From an uncultured Prevotella sp. (GTDB lineage Bacteria > Bacteroidota > Bacteroidia > Bacteroidales > Bacteroidaceae): DNA of 13,310 nucleotides. The translations under genes were made by a program, and so were the position numbers. The stretch covers positions 1 to 13,310 of the forward strand of contig CALZDK010000030.1 of assembly GCA_945637645.1 (NCBI GenBank), in the 5' to 3' direction. Below, in pieces: positions 6,960-13,310 of this stretch. The first letter of the stretch is position 1, and each line of letters opens with the position of its first letter. The notes under the pieces are model-generated. The model saw only the letters and a program-made list of their open reading frames with translations, did not search any database and was not told where the DNA came from.

Positions 6960-9725
6960 TTAGAATTTATTTGCAGATATGTTGTCATCGTCCATAATCA
7001 CCGCGTCCTCTATTATTTCAGTTTCAGGAATATCTTCCTCCTGGGCAACGATTTCTTCCTCTTTCTTCTCGTCGGAACTCTCGGCTTTCGTAGCTTCCTC
7101 TCCCTCTGCCTTTCGCCTGCGCTCCATCATGTCCATCATCTTGTTTTGTCTCCAGATAAGCAATCCCACTGTTAAGAGAATAAAGACTACCATATAAATC
7201 CAGATGGCCGACGAAGAGAGGAAGAACGAAGGTGGTACGATGATTGTTATCGACTTCATGTCTATCTTGTCGGGCGACTCCAAGAGCGATGCCTTTATGC
7301 GGAGAATATATTTTCCCGACGGCAGGTTGGAGTAGCTCGCCGTGCGTTCCTTGTCGGCGGTGTGCCATTGCTTGTCGTAGCCTTCGAGATAATACTGGTA
7401 GTGTACCCTGTGCTGCAGCTGATAGTTGAGCGAGGCGAAACGGAACGAGAAGAGTGAATTATGATCAGGCAGTGTCACCTCCTTTGTCTCTGGCACATAG
7501 TAGTCTAACAGGTTGTTAAGTCTTGGGGAAATTAGTTCATCGTTGAGGAAGAAGTCTGTAATCTGCAGTTTCAGCGCCAATCCCTTTCCGCCGGTCAGCT
7601 TGTTCTTGTCGACGAAATAATATCCGTCTTGCGTACCAAACACGAGGTTGTCTCGTGCCGTGGTGGCAGCTGCTCCCTCAGAGCAGATGCAGTCGTCCAC
7701 ACCGTCTTGAATGCCGAATGTGCTGAAGATATGTCTTTTAGTGTCGAACGAGCAGAGCATGTGGTCTGTGGCAAACCATACGTTGCCTGCAGCGTCGAAG
7801 GTGATGCTTTTTATTTCCTCCGAAGGCAGTCCGTCGCTGCTGCCGAAAGTCTCGAACTTGAATCCGTTATCGGCGTTGGTGTTTATGCATCGGCTAAGTC
7901 CTCCTCCGTTTGTGCCAATCCACATTGTGCCTTTTGCGTCGCATTTCAGCTCAATGATATCCTTGCTGTTCAGGTTTGCCTCCACTTCCTCGCTGTTTTC
8001 CACGCGAGTCATCTTAATGTGGTTTCCTCTTTTCTCCATTATCAACACTCCGTCGGTGGTGCCTGCCCATACTCGTCCCCGTTTGTCCATGGCAAGGGTT
8101 CTTACTTTCCTGTACTCGTTTTTCGGGTAGTGACGCATTATGTTGTCGCAGTTGGCAATTATCTCCGTTCCGTTCTTGTCCTTTGTCAACACGTTCACTC
8201 CTCCGCCGTAGGTTGCTATCCAGATGTTACCGTAAGGATCTTCCACAGTGGCGTAGATGTTCTCGTCGTTAAGCCATATCTGCCTGCCTTTCTCCATTCT
8301 GTATCTTGCATAGCGGTAGCCGCCTCCAGCAGGTGTCATCTTTATTATTCCCGTACCTTTGGTGCTTATCCAATAGTTGCCTTTTCTGTCCTTGCTTATG
8401 CCGTAGATTCGTCCGAAGTCGCCTGTACCTCCCACGTCGTTGTAGTAGTTCATGTGCACTCCGTCGGTTATTTTTAGCAGTCCTTTCTTGTTTCCCGCAA
8501 AGAGCAGTCTTCTCTCCTTGTCGTAGAAGATGGCTCTCACCTCGTTGGTGTTCTGGCCTTGTGCTCCCTCGTAAATCGGCAACCTGTTGATAGTCTTTTT
8601 CAGTATCTCGAGTTTCTCAAGTCCCTTTCGGCTCGTAGCCTCGAATATCACTCCCTCCGGAAGTGCAAGGAACGAGGCGAGGGTGTTTGAGAGTTCCCAC
8701 GGATTCATCGGGTTGTTGTGGAAATATTCTATTTCGTCCTTCTCGCGGTTGAAGTAGCCGAATCCGCCATGGTTCATGTTCACCCATATCACTCCGCTGA
8801 CTTCTGTCACCTTTGCCGTATGCTGGTCATATTCCGGCACCGTTACGGTTTGCTCATAGTCCTTCGTTGTGCCGTTGGTTAGGTCGAGGCGCGATATTCC
8901 TTGCTTGTCGGTGGCAAACCAGACAGATCCTCTTGAGTCTTTGAACAGTGTTCGTACTGGTTCTTGGAGTTGCAGCAGCAGTCGTGGCTCCTCGCCATAC
9001 GACCATTCCACTATCTTGCCCGATGTTGTACCGGCATAGATGTTATAACCGTTTGAGTACATACACATTATAGACTCCTCTTCAAGTATTCCAATACCGT
9101 CTATTGTCTCGCTGCTCGAGTTGAACTGGTGTATGCCCTTGTCAGTTCCCACCCACAGGTCGTCCTTATAGCCTTCCACTATTGATGTGGCTTTCAGTCT
9201 CTCGGTGGTTATTAGTTGTTTGCTTATTCCGTTCAGAGTGCTCTTCATTCTGTATATTCCCACTCCGTCCATCAGAATCAGAATGTCTCCATTGTGGGTT
9301 ACGCTGAGTTTGCTTGTAGAGCGGAAATCTTTGTATCCACTGACGTCGGTGAACGGATTAACTATTCGGTCGGTGCGACGTTCGAGCACGAAAACACGAC
9401 CGTCGTACATCCTCATCCACACGTTCTGCATCCTGTCTATTTCGATGTCGCTTATTCTGTTGTGGAGCAGTGGCACACGGCTTTGACCTCCAGTCTTGTA
9501 GTTGTAGAAGTTGAAGCCATCAAATCGCGACAGCCCGTTCCAGGTGGCTATCCATATATATCCGTATCCGTCTTGTTTAATGTCCGACACGGCATTTGAG
9601 CAGAGACCGTCGTCGGTGGAATAGTGTGACAAGGCGGCCTGTAGCTGTTGCCCGTGTGCGGACAGCAGGTTACCGACGGTCAGCGTCAATGTCAACAGAC
9701 ATTTTATAACAATGGCTTTATTCAT
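6960..9725 (-). CDS. Beta-propeller/Y_Y_Y periplasmic sensor with a short acidic cytoplasmic tail and no output domain
   Basis: A 921-residue protein with a signal peptide (about 1-25). An N-terminal region of repeated Reg_prop blades follows: examples are GYIWIATWNGLSRFDG near 54-69, then GSVWFATDKQGISRLD, GNIWIATYGGGVNVL, GRVWAGTTDGVLIME, GTMWIGTNGGGLSRC and GNVWFATD further on. A Y_Y_Y domain (about 761-831; YYLEGYDKQWH, SNLPSGKYILRIKA) and one membrane helix (about 838-858) complete the extracellular part. This is exactly the sensor half of Bacteroidetes hybrid two-component systems, which bind oligosaccharides or other ligands in the periplasm. The usual histidine kinase or DNA-binding part is missing: after the membrane there are only 63 residues, basic at first and then Glu/Asp-rich. 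The sequence after the stop is a promoter and RNA region, so no frameshifted kinase is hidden there. It may signal through a partner protein or be a decoy; unknown. Confidence 0.93.
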   Translation of the reverse strand: MNKAIVIKCLLTLTLTVGNLLSAHGQQLQAALSHYSTDDGLCSNAVSDIKQDGYGYIWIATWNGLSRFDGFNFYNYKTGGQSRVPLLHNRISDIEIDRMQNVWMRMYDGRVFVLERRTDRIVNPFTDVSGYKDFRSTSKLSVTHNGDILILMDGVGIYRMKSTLNGISKQLITTERLKATSIVEGYKDDLWVGTDKGIHQFNSSSETIDGIGILEEESIMCMYSNGYNIYAGTTSGKIVEWSYGEEPRLLLQLQEPVRTLFKDSRGSVWFATDKQGISRLDLTNGTTKDYEQTVTVPEYDQHTAKVTEVSGVIWVNMNHGGFGYFNREKDEIEYFHNNPMNPWELSNTLASFLALPEGVIFEATSRKGLEKLEILKKTINRLPIYEGAQGQNTNEVRAIFYDKERRLLFAGNKKGLLKITDGVHMNYYNDVGGTGDFGRIYGISKDRKGNYWISTKGTGIIKMTPAGGGYRYARYRMEKGRQIWLNDENIYATVEDPYGNIWIATYGGGVNVLTKDKNGTEIIANCDNIMRHYPKNEYRKVRTLAMDKRGRVWAGTTDGVLIMEKRGNHIKMTRVENSEEVEANLNSKDIIELKCDAKGTMWIGTNGGGLSRCINTNADNGFKFETFGSSDGLPSEEIKSITFDAAGNVWFATDHMLCSFDTKRHIFSTFGIQDGVDDCICSEGAAATTARDNLVFGTQDGYYFVDKNKLTGGKGLALKLQITDFFLNDELISPRLNNLLDYYVPETKEVTLPDHNSLFSFRFASLNYQLQHRVHYQYYLEGYDKQWHTADKERTASYSNLPSGKYILRIKASLLESPDKIDMKSITIIVPPSFFLSSSAIWIYMVVFILLTVGLLIWRQNKMMDMMERRRKAEGEEATKAESSDEKKEEEIVAQEEDIPETEIIEDAVIMDDDNISANKF

Positions 9726-9750
9726 AGTAAGGTAGTTTTTAGATTTTTTT

Positions 9751-9800
9751 GGAAGGGTAGGTGAGGGTAGGTGAAGGTAGGGGATTGTAGGGGATTGTAG
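9751..9800. repeat. Five tandem 10-nt units ending in GTAG
   Basis: Five successive 10-nt units, all ending in GTAG, occupy this stretch: two of type gtga(a/g)ggtag, two identical gggattgtag copies, and a diverged first unit ggaagggtag. The array lies between the sensor start codon (9725) and the proS stop codon (9873), on the sensor side. The minus strand is C-rich here. No promoter of the usual type was convincing in it; a CTACCTTAC stretch next to the sensor ATG resembles the -7 box weakly. The role is unknown; copy number may vary between strains. Confidence 0.75.
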
Positions 9801-9805
9801 GAGGG

Positions 9806-9868
9806 GGAGTTCAGGGAGTTAAAACACTCCTCAAACTCCTCAAACCCCTCAAACTATTCAAACTCTCC
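9806..9868. repeat. Imperfect inverted repeat with period-9 CAAAC units behind proS
   Basis: GGAGTTCAGGGAGT (9806-9819) and ACTCCTCAAACTCC (9826-9839) form an imperfect 14-bp inverted repeat (11 of 14 positions pair) around TAAAAC. The right arm is the start of a tandem array in which CAAAC recurs exactly every 9 nt (9832, 9841, 9850, 9859). The word TTAAAACAC (9819-9827) sits at the apex. The array ends a few bases before the proS stop codon, so on the minus strand it forms the immediate 3' untranslated region of proS. There is no U-run after the stem, so a classical intrinsic terminator is unlikely. The architecture resembles the inverted repeat near the right end of the window. Confidence 0.75.
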
Positions 9869-9872
9869 TATA

Positions 9873-11354
9873 TCAATAGCTTCTCGCTATGATAACCCTA
9901 CATTTGGCAGGTTTCCCGCTCACCATATCCACGCCTGGGGTTTGCTCGTAGGCGAAAGGCACACAGCGGATTGTTGCCTGAGTCTCCTCCTTAATCTTTG
10001 CCTCGGTCTCTGCGGTGCCGTCCCAGTGGCAGAGGAAGAAGCCTCCGTCCTTTATGCGCTCCTTGAACTCCTCGTAGTTGTCGCACTCATAAACGCGCTC
10101 GTCGCGGTATTTGCGTGCCTTCTCGAAGATGTTGTCCTGTATCTCGTCGAGGAGTTTCTCAACGTAGTCGGCAATGCCCTCAAGCTGCACTGTCTCCTTT
10201 TCGAGAGTGTCGCGGCGCATCACCTCTATGGTGCCGTTCTCAAGGTCGCGGGCTCCCAACACGAGGCGCACAGGCACGCCCTTCAGCTCATAGTCGGCGA
10301 ACTTGAATCCCGGACGCTTGTTCTCAGCGTCGTCATACTTCACGCTGATGCCCTTCTTCTTCAGCTCGTCAACAATCGGGAGCACCTTGTCGCTTATCTG
10401 CTGCAACTGCTCGCCGCCCTTTGAAATAGGAATGATTACAACCTGGATAGGTGCGAGACGTGGAGGCAACACGAGGCCGTTGTCGTCGGAGTGGGTCATT
10501 ATGAGTGCGCCGATAAGACGTGTTGATACGCCCCACGATGTAGCCCAAACATACTCAGGCTTGTTGTCCTTGTTGAGGTAAGTAACGTCGAAAGCCTTTG
10601 CGAAGTTCTGTCCGAGGAAGTGGCTTGTGCCGCTCTGAAGGGCCTTTCCGTCCTGCATCATTGCCTCGATGGTGTAAGTGTCGAGGGCTCCGGCGAAACG
10701 CTCTGTCTCGCTCTTCACACCCTGGAGAACAGGCACTGCCATCCATTTCTCCGCAAAGTCGGCATACACCTTCAGCATCTTCTGTGCCTCCTCTTCAGCC
10801 TCCTCTCGTGTGGCGTGGGCTGTGTGTCCCTCCTGCCAGAGGAATTCGCTTGTGCGGAGGAATGGGCGTGTGCGCATTTCCCATCTCATAACGTTACACC
10901 ACTGGTTGCACATCAGTGGCAGGTCGCGCCACGATTGTATCCAGTTCTTATATGTGTTCCAGATTATTGTCTCCGATGTAGGTCTTATTATCAGCTCTTC
11001 CTCCAAGCGCGCGGTAGGGTCAACCTCCACTCCGCTCTTGTCCTCCTTTGCCTTGAGGCGATAGTGTGTCACCACGGCACACTCCTTGGCAAAGCCTTCC
11101 ACATGCTCAGCCTCGCGCGAGAGGAAAGACTTTGGTATGAGCAGCGGGAAATAGGCGTTCTGCACACCGGTCTCCTTGAACATAGCGTCGAGCTGGCGCT
11201 GCATCTTTTCCCAAATTGCATATCCGTATGGTTTTATCACCATACAACCTCTTACGGCAGACTGCTCTGCCAGGTCAGCCTTCACTACCAGGTCGTTGTA
11301 CCACTGGCTGTAGTTGTCGGCTCTCTTTGTCAAATCCTTTAATTCTTTTGCCAT
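9873..11354 (-). CDS. proS: Prolyl-tRNA synthetase, archaeal/eukaryotic-like short form
   Basis: A 493-residue class II aminoacyl-tRNA synthetase that charges tRNA-Pro with proline in the cytosol. The N-terminal catalytic core shows the RPTSE segment (124-128), motif 2 around NVMRWEMRTRPFLRTSEFLWQE (154-175, with the paired Arg and Glu residues) and motif 3 around GVSTRLIGALIMTHSDDNG (275-293). An anticodon-binding domain follows (about 303-400), then the extra C-terminal domain typical of this type, with Cys424, Cys442, Cys464 and Cys485 as probable zinc ligands, ending in an aromatic Tyr. No inserted editing domain is present between motifs 2 and 3, unlike in the E. coli-type enzyme. Length and layout are normal for Bacteroidetes proS. 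It is transcribed alone from its own promoter and diverges from the OmpA-like gene. The ATG at 11354 gives the expected MAKELKDLTKR N-terminus. Confidence 0.97.
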   Translation of the reverse strand: MAKELKDLTKRADNYSQWYNDLVVKADLAEQSAVRGCMVIKPYGYAIWEKMQRQLDAMFKETGVQNAYFPLLIPKSFLSREAEHVEGFAKECAVVTHYRLKAKEDKSGVEVDPTARLEEELIIRPTSETIIWNTYKNWIQSWRDLPLMCNQWCNVMRWEMRTRPFLRTSEFLWQEGHTAHATREEAEEEAQKMLKVYADFAEKWMAVPVLQGVKSETERFAGALDTYTIEAMMQDGKALQSGTSHFLGQNFAKAFDVTYLNKDNKPEYVWATSWGVSTRLIGALIMTHSDDNGLVLPPRLAPIQVVIIPISKGGEQLQQISDKVLPIVDELKKKGISVKYDDAENKRPGFKFADYELKGVPVRLVLGARDLENGTIEVMRRDTLEKETVQLEGIADYVEKLLDEIQDNIFEKARKYRDERVYECDNYEEFKERIKDGGFFLCHWDGTAETEAKIKEETQATIRCVPFAYEQTPGVDMVSGKPAKCRVIIARSY

Positions 11355-11384
11355 TTTCTTTTTGGTGTTTATTCAATCTTTCTG

Positions 11385-11414
11385 CAAAGGTACAAAAAAA
11401 TATTTAAACGCAAA
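11385..11414 (-). promoter_or_regulatory. Promoter of proS
   Basis: The minus strand carries TTTG (11411-11414), an 18-nt spacer and TACCTTTG (11385-11392), an exact -7 match. The start would be near 11379, giving a leader of about 25 nt before the proS ATG. It is divergent from the plus-strand promoter about 70 bp to the right; no tRNA-like or T-box-like leader was seen. Confidence 0.75.
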
Positions 11415-11482
11415 GCATTTATCGACTTTTATTTTGGTTTTAATATATTCTATTGTGTAAAAACTATAAAAAGTACTCGTTT

Positions 11483-11515
11483 TTTTCGTCAAATGGATTT
11501 TTTACACTAACTTTG
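11483..11515 (+). promoter_or_regulatory. Promoter of the OmpA-like lipoprotein/mtgA unit
   Basis: TAACTTTG (11508-11515) is an exact TAnnTTTG -7 box. The -33 region is TTTT inside a run of T (11483-11486) with a 21-nt spacer, so it is a weaker match. A start near 11521 gives an A-rich leader of about 48 nt without a Shine-Dalgarno sequence, which is usual for this phylum. Confidence 0.7.
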
Positions 11516-11568
11516 CAGCCTAAAAAAAGAGATAACGATAAACTTTTATAATTAAACAATATCACAAA

Positions 11569-12267
11569 ATGAAAAAAATTAAGGTATTTTCTTTCGTTCT
11601 TTGCCTCGCTCTCGTCGTGGCAGGTTGTAACAACACACAAAAAGGTGCTGCCATAGGCACTGGCGGCGGCGCGCTCTTGGGTGCCATCGTTGGTAAGATT
11701 GCAGGCAACACTGCTGTTGGAGCTGCCATAGGTGGCGCGGTAGGTGCCGGCGCAGGCGCACTCATCGGCAAGAAGATGGACAAGGCAAAGGCAGAGGCAG
11801 AGGCTGTGCAGAACGCACAGGTAGAGTCGGTTACTGACGCCAATGGTTTGCAGGCAGTGAAGGTGACTTTCGACTCTGGCATCCTCTTCCAGACAGGAAA
11901 GGCTGACCTCTCCGCAACAGCAAAGTCATCTCTCCAGCAGTTCTCACAGGTGCTGAAGAACAACACCGCTTGCGACGTTGCCATTCAGGGCTATACCGAC
12001 AACACAGGTTGGAAGAATTCTACAGCAGCTCAGAGTGCTGAGAAGAATAAGGCTCTCTCTCTCGACCGTGCCACATCAGTTTCTACCTATCTTCAGGCTC
12101 TTGGCGTAAGCGCAGCTCAGATCAAGAGTGTTGAGGGTCTTGGCGAGGCAAATCCTGTTGCCGACAACTCAACAGCAGCAGGCAAGGAGCAGAACCGCCG
12201 TGTGGAGGTTTATATGTATGCAAGCCAGGAGATGATCAAGGCTGCAGAAAACGGAACTCTGAACTAA
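11569..12267 (+). CDS. OmpA-family peptidoglycan-binding lipoprotein with glycine-zipper segment
   Basis: A 232-residue lipoprotein. The signal peptide ends in the lipobox VVAGC with the lipidated Cys20. Residues about 25-68 form a Gly/Ala-rich glycine-zipper (repeats such as GAAIGTGGGALLG and GAAIGGAVGAGAG), followed by a short charged helix. The OmpA C-terminal domain spans about 98-216: VTFDSGILFQTGKADLS, GYTDNTG with Asp144, the NKALSLDRA segment with Arg167, and EQNRRVEVYM. In known members this Asp and Arg hold the diaminopimelate of peptidoglycan, so it should tether the outer membrane to the wall. It lies one base before mtgA and is probably co-transcribed. It resembles the YiaD/Pal-like group. 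Start choice is set by the signal peptide and the promoter distance. Confidence 0.95.
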   Translation: MKKIKVFSFVLCLALVVAGCNNTQKGAAIGTGGGALLGAIVGKIAGNTAVGAAIGGAVGAGAGALIGKKMDKAKAEAEAVQNAQVESVTDANGLQAVKVTFDSGILFQTGKADLSATAKSSLQQFSQVLKNNTACDVAIQGYTDNTGWKNSTAAQSAEKNKALSLDRATSVSTYLQALGVSAAQIKSVEGLGEANPVADNSTAAGKEQNRRVEVYMYASQEMIKAAENGTLN

Positions 12268-12268
12268 T

Positions 12269-12988
12269 ATGATAGTTACGAAATTTCTTCTCCGCAGGAT
12301 AAGAATCGTGTTACAATGGGTGGTGGTAGCCTTCTTTGGCTCCACCATTCTTGCTGTTGTGGCACTTCGTTTCGTTCCTGTCTATTTCACTCCCCTTATG
12401 TTCATTCGCCTTGGACAGCAGATCTCCGACGGCAAGACACCGAAGATGCATCACCACTGGGTGCCGCTTGAGGAAATGTCGCCGTCGCTACCCGTTGCCG
12501 TCATGGCGAGCGAGGACCAACGTTTCATGCAGCACCACGGATTTGATTTCAAGGCCATAGAAAAGGCGGCAAAGCGCAACCGTACTCAGAAGGACAAGCC
12601 GAAGCTCGGAGCAAGTACCATCAGTCAGCAGACAGCCAAAAATGTTTTCCTTTGGCCTGGACGCACATGGGTGCGCAAGGGTCTTGAGGCATATTTCACC
12701 AGTCTTATAGAAATAATGTGGAGCAAGCAGCGCATAATGGAGGTCTATCTCAATTCCATAGAGATGGGCGACGGAATCTACGGTGCCGATGCAGTTGCGG
12801 AATACCATTTCGACCGTGAGGCAAAGGATCTCACTCGCGCCCAGTGTGCTCTCGTTGCCGCCACATTGCCCAATCCCCGCAAGTTCAGCTCTGCCAATCC
12901 CTCGCCCTACATGCTGAAGCGCCAGCGACAGATAATGCGCCAAATGCGATTCATCCCCGCTTTTCCCAAAGAAGGGCACGACAAGTGA
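12269..12988 (+). CDS. mtgA: Monofunctional biosynthetic peptidoglycan glycosyltransferase (GT51)
   Basis: A 239-residue inner-membrane enzyme with one N-terminal membrane helix (about 13-35) and a periplasmic glycosyltransferase family 51 domain. The catalytic signature ASEDQRFMQHHGFD contains the general base Glu82. GASTISQQTAKNVFLW (114-129) is the second conserved motif, and KQRIMEVYLNSIEMG carries the second acidic residue, Glu158, with YGADAVAEYHF after it. It polymerises lipid II into glycan strands and has no transpeptidase domain, so cross-linking must be done by other proteins. Its ATG follows the lipoprotein stop with a single base between (TAATATG), which suggests termination-reinitiation coupling. 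Length and motif order are those of MtgA; no truncation is visible. Confidence 0.96.
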   Translation: MIVTKFLLRRIRIVLQWVVVAFFGSTILAVVALRFVPVYFTPLMFIRLGQQISDGKTPKMHHHWVPLEEMSPSLPVAVMASEDQRFMQHHGFDFKAIEKAAKRNRTQKDKPKLGASTISQQTAKNVFLWPGRTWVRKGLEAYFTSLIEIMWSKQRIMEVYLNSIEMGDGIYGADAVAEYHFDREAKDLTRAQCALVAATLPNPRKFSSANPSPYMLKRQRQIMRQMRFIPAFPKEGHDK

Positions 12989-13035
12989 TTTCTTTATGTT
13001 CCGGAAGTTATCCATATCTTGAGAATCTCATGCTG

Positions 13036-13067
13036 CAAAGGTACTGCTTTTTTCCTATTTCTGCAAT
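13036..13067 (-). promoter_or_regulatory. Leftward promoter-like site behind mtgA
   Basis: On the minus strand TACCTTTG (13036-13043) matches the -7 consensus exactly, with ATTG 20 nt upstream (13064-13067) as a weak -33 box. It points left into the 3' end of mtgA. Transcription would start near 13030, a few bases before an ATG at 13015 that opens a 175-codon antisense reading frame. The frame itself shows no recognisable protein family and overlaps conserved mtgA codons, so I do not call it a gene. Confidence 0.4.
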
Positions 13068-13154
13068 AGTTGTCCTCTATGTGGAGCGCCATTGTCCCGG
13101 ATTTTGTATCGGCAAGCCTAAGGCAGTCCAAATTCCCTCAAATTCGGTAGAATT

Positions 13155-13299
13155 AAAACACGTGAGGTAACCGAGGTAACCGCGGTAACCGATGGCTGTG
13201 GTTTGCTGCCTCGGGATGAAAAAAAAATCTCCTCGTGAGGGGAGATTTGGGGTAGGGTTACCCGGTTACCCCGGTTACCGCGGTTACCCCACGTGTTTT
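13155..13299. repeat. Large inverted repeat built of 9-nt GGTAACC units with CACGTG ends
   Basis: The left arm starts AAAACACGTG (13155-13164) and continues with three 9-nt units of type (a/c)ggtaaccg to 13191. The right arm (13255-13299) is its reverse complement: four GGTTACC units spaced 8-9 nt, then CACGTGTTTT (13290-13299). The outer 10 bp match perfectly, and about 37 bp match with only three mismatches in the first 28. The arms are separated by about 63 bp containing the terminator hairpin. Together with 12989-13154, where only the promoter-like site was found, it fills the 322-bp gene-free right end. The element could be a palindromic intergenic repeat or a small non-autonomous element; no target-site duplication was evident. 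Confidence 0.85.
13219..13248 (-). terminator. Leftward intrinsic terminator at the apex of the inverted repeat
   Basis: The minus strand reads AAATCTCC, an 8-nt loop region, GGAGATTT and then a run of T (nine in total, complement of the A-run 13219-13227). This is a standard hairpin plus U-tail for a transcript coming from beyond the right edge. On the plus strand the same bases form a 10-bp stem with a GTGA tetraloop but no U-tail, so it should work leftward only. Confidence 0.75.
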
Positions 13300-13310
13300 T
13301 GTTTTTTTGT

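Noticed and set aside
6960..7400. Frameshift hiding a kinase domain behind the propeller sensor
   Set aside because: The other minus-strand frames near the end show no H-box or ATPase motifs, and sequence past the stop is promoter and RNA region.
9726..9750. Promoter of the sensor gene (CTACCTTAC next to the start codon)
   Set aside because: The -7 match is incomplete, there is no -33 box at the right distance, and it almost touches the ATG.
9751..9868. CRISPR-like array between proS and the sensor
   Set aside because: Units are 9-10 nt in direct tandem without spacers; no Cas genes.
11562..11984. 140-codon antisense frame opposite the glycine-zipper lipoprotein
   Set aside because: Ala/Pro-rich composition is explained by the complement of Gly/Ala codons; no start signals.
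12488..13015. 175-codon antisense reading frame as a protein gene
   Set aside because: It lies opposite conserved mtgA catalytic codons, has no recognisable domain and looks like a shadow frame; only the promoter is noted.

Overview
The window looks like a chromosomal segment of a Bacteroidales bacterium, most likely Prevotella or a close relative. Three things point there. Several intergenic regions carry the Bacteroidetes -33/-7 promoter type (TTTG-like box, 18-21 nt spacer, TAnnTTTG). The proteins include a Reg_prop/Y_Y_Y periplasmic sensor and the short archaeal/eukaryotic-like prolyl-tRNA synthetase usual in this phylum. The spacers contain short-period G/C-skewed repeats. This taxonomy is inferred from content, not from a search.

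Left third (1-5977, all minus strand): one operon in transcription order TolC-like outer-membrane factor, HlyD/MacA-type adaptor, MacB/LolD-type ATPase, MacB-type permease, LytS-type histidine kinase, and a response regulator cut by the window edge. Gaps are 13, 25 and 37 bp, followed by overlaps of 8 and 26 bp. A good promoter lies at 5947-5977. The operon encodes a tripartite ABC exporter spanning both membranes, with its own two-component system at the distal end.

Middle (6064-9725, minus strand): riboflavin synthase (ribE) with a 13-bp terminator hairpin overlapping its stop codon. Upstream of ribE is a promoter followed by about 180 nt that can fold into a long closed-end structure with a large central bubble and an apical stem. 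This resembles 6S RNA; a cis-acting leader for ribE is the alternative. Upstream of that is a 921-residue beta-propeller/Y_Y_Y membrane sensor whose cytoplasmic part is only a 63-residue acidic tail with no kinase or DNA-binding domain.

Right third: proS (minus strand) and a two-gene unit on the plus strand (OmpA-like lipoprotein, then the monofunctional peptidoglycan glycosyltransferase mtgA, one base apart) diverge from a 214-bp region holding a promoter for each direction. The 322 bp after mtgA contain no convincing gene. They hold a leftward promoter-like site, a large inverted repeat built of 9-nt tandem units, and at its apex a leftward intrinsic terminator for a gene beyond the window. 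A related repeat with the same 9-nt period and the same TTAAAACAC word lies directly behind the proS stop codon.

The main candidates for something not yet described are the structured RNA upstream of ribE, the output-less sensor, and the period-9 repeat family. No mobile element, CRISPR array, tRNA or rRNA was recognised.
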